From: Albula goreensis
Lineage: Eukaryota > Chordata > Actinopteri > Albuliformes > Albulidae
DNA: 64,000 nucleotides
Direction of reading: 5' to 3'
Assembly: GCA_022829145.1 (NCBI GenBank)
Contig: CM040755.1
Location: 14,198,063-14,262,062 of the forward strand
The notes beneath the pieces were generated by a model. The model did no database searches and had not been told where the DNA came from. It was given only the letters and a program-made list of their open reading frames with translations. Below, piece by piece: positions 44,501 through 56,404 of the stretch. The translations under genes and the position numbers were made by a program. Every line of letters starts with the position of its first letter. The first letter of the stretch is position 1.

Positions 44501-46651
44501 AAATACAGGAAACTGATTTATTGATATGTAGTGTTTGCTCTGCTTATTTCATTAGTCAAGTCAAAAAATGCTTTATTGGAAAAAATGCTTTATACTTTTT
44601 TTGGACAAGGAACAATTGAATTGGATCGATTTCTGCTAGGCTTATGGTGAGGCTTTTATATCATGTCCTGATTTTACAAGAGAAATCGTGTTCTTTTCAG
44701 AGGTGTTACTTTACAAGATCTGTAGCGAATTCTGTCTGCCTTGTGAAATTCAGTGTTGAGCAGTTTAAGTAGCTTGCCATGGAAAATGATATTGGATGCT
44801 TCTTTTTTCCCCGGTTCCGAGCACAGTCATACACACGATATCTGATTTCTGCAAGCTGTTGCTGAAATTGAAGCCAGATTACATTTGGAAATTTCCCTGT
44901 ATGGGTTATTATTGGTTGCCAATTTGGCACATTTTGAGTAGGAAGTCTCTTTTTTTTCACAGGACTAGATAATGGCTGTATCTCAATCGCAAAGCAGCTT
45001 CCTGCTGCTGCGTCCTTCACTGGCTGCTGTCTTCGAAGACAGCATGGACACTGAAGACCTCAAAAGTAAACTTAGTTTGGATGGGCCCTGAATGTAGAAT
45101 TACATCAGAGTGATTGAGTGCCATGGATGAAATCATTATACTCAAAAGTGATAGTGAAGGAATAATGGTCTGATAGCTAATAATAATAAAAGACAAAAAG
45201 TTTTCCAAAAATGTCTTTATTCAGCTAGTTACTTAGAGAAAGACCAGATCATTACAATTGCACTGGTTTCACAAGAACCACTTTTCCTGGTTCGTTTAAC
45301 CCACATAACTTCACAAGTCACTGTTAGCATGTTTTAGCTGGCTCTGTGGCCTAGTATGGCAATTTATAGCTTCTTAGCTGGCTAGTTGAAGCCTGGAAAA
45401 TTACAAAATATACACTGTGCCTCTCAGCTGTTTTAGAGAATTTGAACATATTCATTTTTAGACATGAAACTAAGTTAGCTACAACAAATGGTTAATTCCA
45501 TAGTCAACCACCAGTTTCTTGAATAAAAAATAATTTTCTGAGGTTGCCTTAAAGAGGGAAAGTTTATTGCTGCCTTCCATTTTGGACATGTGTTCACAGG
45601 ACCAATTCAGAAATCCTTTAAATGTTGCCTTCTCAGACAGCTGCACTTGCACTTGAGATACAGTCAGGATTTTCTTTTGTGTCATTGCCAGAGTGATTTC
45701 TCTAGATTTATCCTCCTTTCTCTGATGTTGGAGATTGAAATTACAAGAACCCCACTGAGACCTTTCACCTGTCTTTCTTGGGTGGGATTAAATGTTTTAA
45801 GGTAGTCACTTTTGACAATGTTCTGACAATGTTCACATTTTTTGTTGTTAGCATTTCTGGAATGCAAGAATGATGAGGAAGCTCCAGTCATTGTGTTTGT
45901 GTCCAAGATGTTTGCTGTTGATTCAAAGGCGCTGCCACAAAACAAGCAAAGGTATGTGAGATATCCGCTATCTGCCGACATGGAAAACCTCACACGCTTT
46001 CAGCCTGCATTCCCTGCATTCCTGAAAATTCAATCACATTTAGCCACTCTTAACACTCCAGTTTGTACTGATGGATGTTTTATAGTATAGACAAATGTTT
46101 ATTTTTTACCTTTCGTTCAGTTAAAGTTTGTCAGCAACAGAATCAGCTGATGATATGTCAGAATGATAATGCTGATTTTTTTAAAAAAATTTGTATGCTT
46201 TTCCCTGAATCATGAGTATCAGGGTCATTTTGTGGAAGGTGGTGCTTTATGTGAAGTTTGGCATACATATTTCTAAAAGTGAAATGGGCTGGCTCAGGTG
46301 GAGTGGTGTTGTGCAGTAGCCTGAGGAATGCATTAGTACATTAACCCCAGCATTGACCTCTGATGGATTTCCCCTCAGTGGTCCTCTAACCTGCCCTGGA
46401 CCTGCAGCACTGAACCACAGATGACCCAGAGTTTAATCAATCAAAGCTGGCACTGATGAACAAGTAACTGGTAGCAAACTGTAAGATTTCCAGTTATCCT
46501 CGTGACTGCGTAACATCACTCTGCTGATCCTCTGCAATACATCTGTTCTGAAATTAAAAGGCCCTCTAACTAGGATAAGGTGTGAGAGTCTGTAGTCTTT
46601 ACATTTCAGACTTTCAGATTTTGTGCATTGTAGAGGCAAATGGTGAAGATG

Positions 46652-46725
<74 letters not shown>

Positions 46726-49700
46726 ATTAGTTTGTGGTCACAAAAATATGCTGATTAAATATTATCCAGCTTTTAGTTTTACATGGGCAACATGCTCTGG
46801 ATTTATAGCTCTGTGGGCGGGACTCATTGAGGAAGAGATGAATCCTATCATAGCAGCCCTGCCTTGTGTTTGGGCTGATTTAGGTCTGCAAGACTGCTCA
46901 TCAAGATGTGGAAATAAAGATGAAATACGTTGGTTTTGGTTTTCCCATCCTTGTTCACTTACTGCTCTAAGCAGATATTAAGACAAGTTCAGGGCTAATA
47001 ATCACTGTGATAAATAAATATGTGGACAGAGCAATGATACACTGTGTTCTATTATCCACAGAAGCACAAAATAGAAGATTTTGCATATGGCAGTGATATA
47101 GATATGAGTTATTGTTCTCTCTCGAATACTATGCCCATTTCATCGGAAGCTTGTTTGCCACTGGAAACTGAGCACATGGCACTGTAAATTCTCACTGTTT
47201 TCTGCAATACTACTGCAGTAATTACTGATGATAATTGTGAGATTTGTCTGCAAATGACCCTGCATAAAGGCAAGTAACTGGAATTTTAGTTACATGCGAG
47301 GTAGTGATGTTTCAGTACTCATTATTATTTGTTATTTGTCTGGCAAAAGCTCATATCCTGATCTCACAAGGCCACCATGGCACAATGAATATCTGTAAGC
47401 AAACAAACAAGTCACTCAATCTAATGAAATTTTTCAAATGTCCAAATTATTTCTTTTTTTTTTTGCTACCCCCAAGTGAAAGCAGCTGAAAATGGTCAAG
47501 TCACTGTGCTTATTTCCAAAATAAAACTCAAACGTTGAACTGTAAGCCTTAAAAGACTTACATAAATAAGAGAGAGATGTAAGCACCTGCCTCCTCGGTG
47601 TGCAGAACTTAATGTGCTCTATGTCTCCCAGACAAGCGTCTGTCTAAAATCTCTTACACCCCCTTGCCCTTGGAAAATGGGATGTGTTGTCTGCTCTTTT
47701 CCCCTCCTTTTTTCTCCATCTTGACATCAAAGTAAATCGCAAGGTCTGGGGTCATTGATGAATTCACACAACTGTTTGCAGCCTTTTGTGAGAACCGGGG
47801 ATGCTGGAACAGATAGTGGGCAGATATTATCTCCTAAATAAATCTCTCAACATGTCAACGTCTTTGTTGTCGGTTGGTAATGCTCCGTGGCCTGTGTCTC
47901 AACAAGCTAATGTGACTGAAATAAAAACGCTGATTCCTCCTCTTGAAAAGGTCGGGGAGACAGTACAGCAAGGCATGCTGTTGATTACTGGAATATCGTG
48001 CCTCCAGGAAACACTCTCTGTTGCTTTGATTTGCACATCCATGACGCACATGTTACTTAACAATAGTCTCAATGTTTGGATTCTTTCCACAAAGTTTTGC
48101 TATATTTATCGATTTATTGTCTTTACAGTGTGTCTGCTCAGGAAACTCAGGGTACAGCTAATGAAAAACATTCAAACCTTTCTGAAATGTAGGAGGGGAA
48201 AAAAAGTGTGCAAAACCATTTTGCTCTTATTATGAGACTGGAGTTCTGTCAGACTAAAATGAATAGTCTAAAAGAGTGCAAGTTCAAAAAAGCATTTAAA
48301 TGGTCATTGGGTATTTTTGAGGCTGGAAATGGGAATCAAAAAAGATGTAGTGTAATACAGTTGGAACTTTTAGCTGGAAAGAGGTCTCTCAGAAATAAGT
48401 GATTAGTATGAGAATACTTAAGTTGGTCTTTGAGCCTGGTGTACAGTTCCATTTGTGCTGTAAAAGTAACAGATGGCCATTTTAAACAACATACTGAGGT
48501 GAAAAGTATTATAAAATTTGTTGAGAGGAATGTGGCTGTGGAAAAAAAATCTGATATGGTGCCTGTGAAAGTTGAACATAGTTTAAAAATGCAACAAGCT
48601 GAAAATAAATGTTATTTGCAAGTAAAATCTAATCAAGTTTTATTCAAAATGGTGAGGTCCTTGGTGGTGAACTCAAGGCAAATTTGAAATGGAGAAAAGT
48701 TGTGCTCATGGTGATTTACTGATGTTTTCCCCAGTGAAAATTACAGGGTTTACTGTACTGCCTTTGTATCAAGAATGTTGTGGTTCACGTTGTGTTGCAC
48801 TGTATTCCTTCTAGTACTGGGAGATGTGCAGCACCCGAGCATGTTAAGCATTTGTAATCAAGATAGCAGCAAACAGAAAGGCCAGAGGGCTTTAATTCAG
48901 GGTTTTTTCTGAACACTGCTCTAAAGCATTTCCACACGCCTGCAGATAGCTGTTTGGGCCACGCTCCCCCCTTTCACATTCAAGTGTAGCAAACAGCAGC
49001 AGGCTGTGTTGCGTAAGGCTCGAGGTTTGTTTGACCTGATTCGATCCTGCAGTCATTCTGCCTCAGGTCTCTTGAGCAGGAGCCCACAAATCCCACGGTG
49101 CCCACTTCCCTGTCATGCTACCCAGCCGTAATTGCATGCGGCCGCCATTAGTTGAGGAGCTGAGCAGGAGACGGGCTGTCAGAGACGGAGGGATCCGTCA
49201 AGGAGATGTCATAATCCGGGTGAAGGAGAAACTCCCGGCCTAATGAGCCGATGGCCACGTGGTCACATAGCCTCCCCGCCCGGCGCCACCTGCTGCAGTT
49301 GCCCATCCGTGTTGTGCCAGGCAGGACAGAGGGGGGCACTAATCCCCCCGCAGGCACAGTAATTATGCCAGAGTCCATGGATCTAGCCAAAATTGGGACA
49401 TTTCTTCAGGCTCGGGCACATTTAACACATCCGCCATCACTGGCCCTTTCTGAGAGAACCGGCCAAGATGAAAAGGGATTGACGCTTCTTATCAGAGTTG
49501 TATTTGCAAAAAAGCTTATTATACAGCAGTAGCCCTCCCTGAATGGCCAAAGAATCAATATCTCTTTCCTTTTGGCCAAAATTTTTGTAGGCAGAAATTC
49601 AGCCATTGAATTTTATGACTGTGTTGCCAAAGCTGACACAGATCTTGTCTGTTGTAAATACAGATTAATGTTGAGTTGCTGCTGTTATAAATAGGCTTAC

Positions 49701-51270
49701 ATTTAAAATAATTGTATATATTTCACATTATGTCCTTTTTCAGCTGTTAGAGAAATAGTAATTGTGTTTAGGTCCGTTTTAGGAATCTAAGGATAGCTTA
49801 CATCGTTCTGTTACTATAGCTTAATATCGAATTCATCTTTCATCTGTAAATGATTAACAGGCATCTTAGGTTTAGAAAAAACATCCGACAAATTATTTCA
49901 CATTGTTTAATTTTTCCCATTTTTCTGCAGTAATCTTACTAAACAGCCTGAGGACAAGAGTAAAGGAAATGGCAGCATTTTTCCCTGTAGAATGAACAAG
50001 TAATGAATTAATGTGTGAGACACCGTGAAATACTTCTGAAGCTGAAGACTGTTATGGTTATGTGTAGTTACCATAGAAATGATCAATGTGGATGCTGATG
50101 CTGTATATCTGCTGCTCTCAGAATAGAGTAACCTTGACCTTGCTGTGGCTCTGAGATTTTTTTTTTAAATTAGCATTCTGGATTTGGCTGTAAAAAATGT
50201 CCCTTGATTTGTTTGGCTTATTGCATCATTTGGCAGGATTACAAAATATTAGAAAAGGATTAAACATTGTTTGCGAAAATGTAACTCTTTACCCCTACAA
50301 TGCATCACTTTATGCAAGTGCAAATGTGTTAGCTTTGTGATGTTTCAAAGGCTCTGAGTACTGTGTAAATCATTGTAATGTAGAATATTATTCTAGTACA
50401 TTTTTTGGAATTTCCAAGAAAGATTTCACCATGGAGCTATTAAGTGTGTTGAATCATGCGCTCATAGAGGGTAAGCTTTATGTTCAACAAAGTTCAACAA
50501 AGCATCCATATTGGTTAACTACACTCTGAAAACAAGACTGGCAATCTGCTTGAACAGCAGTCATGTGAAAGGTATTAGATATATTTTCATGCTTTTTTAC
50601 ATATTTTCCTCCTTACTTGGAAAGTCCGATGGTGTTGAAGCTAAACTCATCGCTGTTACCTCTGATATCAGCCTGGGAGGGTGTTGGCTCTATCCTCAGA
50701 AACACCTGACATCAGTCACTTCTTTCTGCCTTCTTTTCATAAGACTTGTGCTCAAATTGAGTGGAAGACACTTCATGTGCATCTGGTGCAGGTAGACTTG
50801 ATGAGCAATATGGGTCACAGGAGAGCAACTGACATCACTGTTCCCACACATTCCCCACCCCCTCCACAAATCAGCGCTTAAGCCAATTAAATACTGCCTT
50901 CTGAGGCTGCTTCCTACAGTTCCTTCACAGAACGAGCCACTCAGCAGCCAAAGAATTTTTGTGAATAGATTTTTTTTTTAAAGAGTACATCTCGTTAGAC
51001 TAAAAGATTAATTAAAAGACTGAAACATTTAGAGATGTTTCAATGCTTCCAATCTGAAATGACACAGAATGCATAATTGTCAATAAAATTCACCCCTATG
51101 CCTGTTGCCATTTTTAACACAGAGAAACAGTACTTTCTTACCAGATGTCATCCAAGAGTAAGATGGAAAGTATCTGCAGCCAGGATCTTTGCGCAGTTAA
51201 AACTGACGAAGCGTGTTTTGCCGACAGTTTTAGTAGCAATTCATCTTTTGTACCACGCCCCCCTTCCTAT

Positions 51271-51334
<64 letters not shown>

Positions 51335-54300
51335 ATATAACTTGTGGTTTTTGAGAACTAGCCTTAAGATTTGGAAACCATTACCTCATATCTTCAGTTG
51401 GGAGGGCAATAAAACAAACATGTTCCATTTCCTTTATTGTCAGAATGTGAAAGGTTTGTGATGCAGTTGTGATGTTTTTAAGAACAATAATAATAATCCA
51501 TTATGAAATGACAGGGTTCAGTGAGACAAAAGCCGGCATAGAGCAAGAAATGAGAAAAATTCCTCGGTTGAAAAACACAGCATGAGTGTTGGAATTGCTC
51601 ACTTGCTGATGCTGATGTTATATGAGGAGAGTGAGGGCATATTCATGAAGGCACATTCTGTCACACTTAATACTGAAGAATTTCTTGGTTCATGTGGGAA
51701 GGCGTCTCTGGGCTTCAATAAAGTTTATGTAAGGTAACTAGTCACATTTATACTGCAGTTGTCTTTGCAACATTAGCCATAGATACATTTTTCCCCAAAA
51801 GTTTTAGGTTTTTTTTTTTTTTTTTTTTTCTATTAAGTCATTGTGTAATTCACAGTGAGCTAATTGTGTAAATTTGATGTTGTTTGATTTTTTTTTGTAA
51901 GGCTATTTCTAATTACAGATGTTTTGAGTGAAGGACTGTGTCTATTTCAGGCAACCTTTATGTTATTATGTAGCTCATATGTACACAGCTTCTGCAAACT
52001 GCAGTCTTACTCCAGACTCATTGTGGTTACTTTGAAGCACGCACTTCATTGACCACAATAACGCTTCTTTCCGTGGCCTCAAATGTCACATGTGGCATGA
52101 ACGTCAGTGGCAATATTTTTTGGGTGGTTGTGTGTTTCCAGCTCATTGGCATAGTGAGACAACCATAACCATTGACTGTTATGAAAGCAAGTTCACATTA
52201 TCAGTTCATAAACGAAATGCTTTGTGCCAAGGAGTCAATATAAAAGTCACCACAAGGAGGCGATCCGTTGGCTGTGTTAAAAGCTTGGTTCTGCACCACT
52301 ACAAAGCAACCACCGGGGGGAGTTTAGCATGTGTTTTATGAATATCCAGCTTATGGACTCCTCGTGGTTATCCACCACATGATATTGAATCCGGCCCTGA
52401 ATTTATATGAGAAGGGCGTATGGCCATTAAGTAGCTCATGACTTCAAAGTCTCATTTGAAATGATGGTATTATTTTAGTGTTTGAATAATGAGTGCAATG
52501 AACTGAGCTCTGCCTTTCTTTCCTCTGCCCCTGAATATGTGCAGAGAATCAGACAGCCTATTCATTTGAACTTTGCCTGTAAGTTTGTATCTCTATATCT
52601 GAAATGTGTGTGAGCACTTAAGCATTAATTGTGGCTTCCACAGGAGTGTGGCACGCATCTAATGATGTGTTTTGCCTGGCAGCTACTGCTGCTGGTGCTG
52701 TGAAGTCAGCTCCATTCACATTCTCAGAAAGAATCCTTGAGCAGTCTTGTCTCGCGCTGTAAAGATATTGCTGCAGGCTGTTTTAATGAGGTGCTGTCTT
52801 TATGTGTAGTAGGTGTTTGAGAGTGCTTCCAAGAACACTAAAATTCCCATTTTCTCATCAAATGTACTGTGGAATTGGGTTATCTGATTATGAACTCAAA
52901 ATCACATTTTATTTTAATTTTGATGTCAGAATATTTGCCTGAGTGTCTTATGAATGGAAATGATAATGTTTGTTTTGCATGCCTGGAATGTCCCTTGCCA
53001 CTTGTTTTTTTTTCTCAGTCATGCTTTCAGATTGAGAGCTGGTTCTTGTATTGATTTGCAGTCATAAGAATTGTTGCTGCCTGCATAGAGACCTTGTTGA
53101 TTTCTTATGTTTGGCTCCTTTCCTTGTTTATGCCACATTTGTGTAAAAAAAATATCCCGCAGCCACTTGTCAAGACAAAATTCAGGTGGTTTGATGCAGG
53201 CTCAGCGTTGCTTATTTGGCACTAGTCTCATAGTCTGTCATGGCGTGGCAACATAACAACAGTGATAAACTAAAGTGTTTATTTGTGGTGTAATGGACTA
53301 GTGGCTGTTTATTTCCGGGGCTCTGCACAGGTTAACCAACCTTTTATCATGCATTCCAGTTGCTGTCATTTGCAGTGGCCAACAACCAAGTCACTTACTG
53401 TCACAGAGCAGGATGCAGGATCTGACAGAAGTAGCACTGAAGGAAAGACAGTCTTTCAGAAAGCTGCTTTGATGCAGGCATATTAAACATCAAGATCTCT
53501 TTGTCTAGGAGTAATAATGGAAGCAGCAATTTCAGGATTTGCTGGTCTGGGTGCTGGCTTTTCATTGCATATTAAAATGGAGGCTTAGAACAGTAAGTTG
53601 GGGGCGTCATCACTAATTTGTTTTTCTTACATTAATTGTTGTGTTTAGGCTTTTATGATACATAATATAACAGAAAAGCCCTCTTGCTTGAATGCATTAG
53701 GTCTTGTGCTGAATGCAAATAGGAAGCATATGTTTGCAGGGAGATACTTCTTCTATGAGAAAACTGTTTAATTTTGTATTTGGTAACTATTGAATTTAAC
53801 TCCAAGCAGCAGCAAACTGCTGAGTATTCTGCATATCACAGTATGTCTACTGGGAGTTGCCCCAGTCTGGAGAAAAACCATCTTTCTGTATTTGTGGAGA
53901 TGGTTGAAGATTCTCCCGTTTGAATGTGTGACTTGTATTACTCTGGTAGATACACTGCACACATTAAGATTTTGTAAAATAGCTTGTTTTTTATAAGATT
54001 ATTATAGTTGGATGTATGTAGTTAAATGCAGTTAGCTTTGAAAATGTGATTATTACATTAATTTAGTATGCTAGGTATATATTTGCGAAGAATTGTCCAG
54101 TTGAGTTGGAATGGCGTTTTATTCCCAAAACAAGAATGAACATTGACACACTTGAATGAAACATTTGCCCCTCAAAAAAATTGGGAAAATGAGGCAACAC
54201 CAGGTGTTGCCATGGTATCACAACGGAGACTATGACTCACTTCCTCAGAGTAGCACACCCGTGCATCAGTGTGCAGCGTTTTACAGCTTTTGACTTGGGC

Positions 54301-56356
54301 CACTGTACAGTCATCTTAACACAGCAGACCTCTATCCAGGCTCTGTGAGAAGAGGCACACTTAACGGTGCAGACCTGTCCTTAGGAAGCCTGCTGTCCTT
54401 CACCTTAATGGGTTGGGACAGGGGGTGCCACATCCTGCAGTTCTCAATGGCAGACGCCACCTTGAATGCTGGTAGGCGGGGCATGGATAACAGGCGTACC
54501 TCTGTCTGTCCATCTTTCTGTCTGTAAGGTGCCTGAAAATATTAAGGATTTATTTGAAATTTGGTGACATGGAAATGATTCTATGTTACAGCTCTACGTT
54601 ACAGAGTTGCTGTATTCCCAGAGCTACTGTTGTACACATTGTGATGTTGTACACATTGACTGTTGACTTGCCTATCAAAGGCAGTTTTATCAGTCGTTGC
54701 ATCCTGCATGTTGCCATGGATGACAAGACAGATGTTGTTCCTTGACTCAAGGCTGCCACCTTGGCTTGGCTTCTGTCCTGTTTTATCACAGAGGGCTGGT
54801 TATGAAACTTGAATTCATAGGAATAGTTATTATTGTTACTGTTTTTGTGGGTAAGTCCTGAATGTCACAGGTGGGAAAGAGTTGGTTGTAGCAGTTATTC
54901 CTTTATTCAAATGTACAGACAGGAATCACTTCTCACTCTTCAGAGTTCAAAAGAGAATCAAAGATGCAAAAGGCATGCGCCCATGATAGTACTGCTATGT
55001 GAGAAAATACTGAATTTCATAAATGCTGCGCACTTGCTGGGTTAGAAAGTATTCCTTGTTCTTTATGTTCCGGAGGGGAGGAAGGCACTGCAGCTTGTTG
55101 ATTGTGGCAATAATGGTATCATCCTTCTGCTCTCAGGCCTGAATGGAAGGAATATTGATACAACAAATCCTGGAAATATCTATATAGTCTTAATGTGCAA
55201 AATATAGATTTGATTTCTTGTTATACATATACTGTGTGCATGATAAACATGTTGGCAATATATCCTGTGCACACAGACATGTATCTAGCCTTCTTATCAT
55301 CTTCATCATCATCATCGTCATGATCATTTATTCATTTGTTTTGCTATGGGTTTGGGGATCACTGAAATTTAGAAGAAATAACATTGAGAGACTTATTCCT
55401 TACTGAAGTGAAGGGCAGAATATCCCAGTAGTAAGACTAAATATCTACCATTTGCTGAGTGTAAGTGGCTTTCCCCACAAGAGAGCATTTTGCAGGTCAG
55501 CTATCTGCTGTCTGTGATGGTCCTTCTGTAAGAGAGCCTCTGTCACTCACATTGTTTGCCTTTGTTGCTTTTTTGTAATTTATTTCGATGCACATCATAC
55601 ATTGAAGCGTCCCTTTGAGGCTTGAGCTGGTCACTTCATGAGCTGTGATGGAGCACAAGTGCTCTCAGTGGCCTCTTATTTCAAGAACATTTTATGCTTT
55701 TTAGCACAATACTCGGCACTTTGCATGGCCACTCGTTAAAATGCATTACTGAGTCTCCACATTGTGCCACAGGATCTCAGCATTAAACTTGTCAGATCTG
55801 GTAAGACTACTGCAACACCTGATTCTATATCTGCGTGTGTGTGTACTTTATTTTCCTCACAAAGCACTTTATTTTCCTCTCACTGCTGTAATTTGACCTT
55901 TGATCTTTTTATGCAAAGAGAGATGTTGTCCCATAATCTTTTGAATGAGTAAGTTTCCATTCTATTGCCTGGAGGAGAGCTAGCTGAACCTCCCCATGAT
56001 GTGAATGGTGTTGTTTATCCTATGATTGGAGGACAGATTGTGTTGCTTGGGCTTTAATGGCATAGTGCTGTGTACCATGTTCCATGTCCTGCCCCCCCCT
56101 CCCCAGACCACTGACTCAGGAGGAGATTGCCCAGCGCAGGGAAGTTGCCAGACAGAAGCATGCAGAGAGACTGGCAGCCAATCAGGGAAGCGAGAACCCT
56201 GAGCAGGTCCAGGCCGGAACTGCACCCCCAACAGCACCACCAGCAGAGGAGAGCAGCTCAAGCAAGTGTCTGAATCTGTCTGCAGACACACACAAACCCA
56301 TGCACATACACATGCTCACATGCATAAGTACACAAAGACAAAAACTTATGCACATA

Positions 56357-56404
<48 letters not shown>

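Larger units (their letters stand above)
45952..56106 (+). other. efl1: efl1 large intron (10.2 kb)
   Basis: The longest intron in the window. It holds (TG)36 at 46653-46724, (TG)28 at 51275-51330, a GC/CpG-rich island at about 49060-49460, a T21 run near 51809-51829 and a short ATC-rich run near 55291-55326. ORFs at 47801-48235 and elsewhere lack known similarity. I see no nested gene. Confidence 0.7.

Noticed and set aside
46640-46800. Val-Cys repeat peptide across the (TG)n tract as a coding region
   Set aside because: A TG dinucleotide repeat is open in every frame; the apparent protein is an artefact of the microsatellite. The same applies at 51275, 56360 and 22000.
47801-48235. 144-codon plus-strand frame in the large efl1 intron
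   Set aside because: No similarity recognised and low-complexity ending; not supported as an exon or nested gene.
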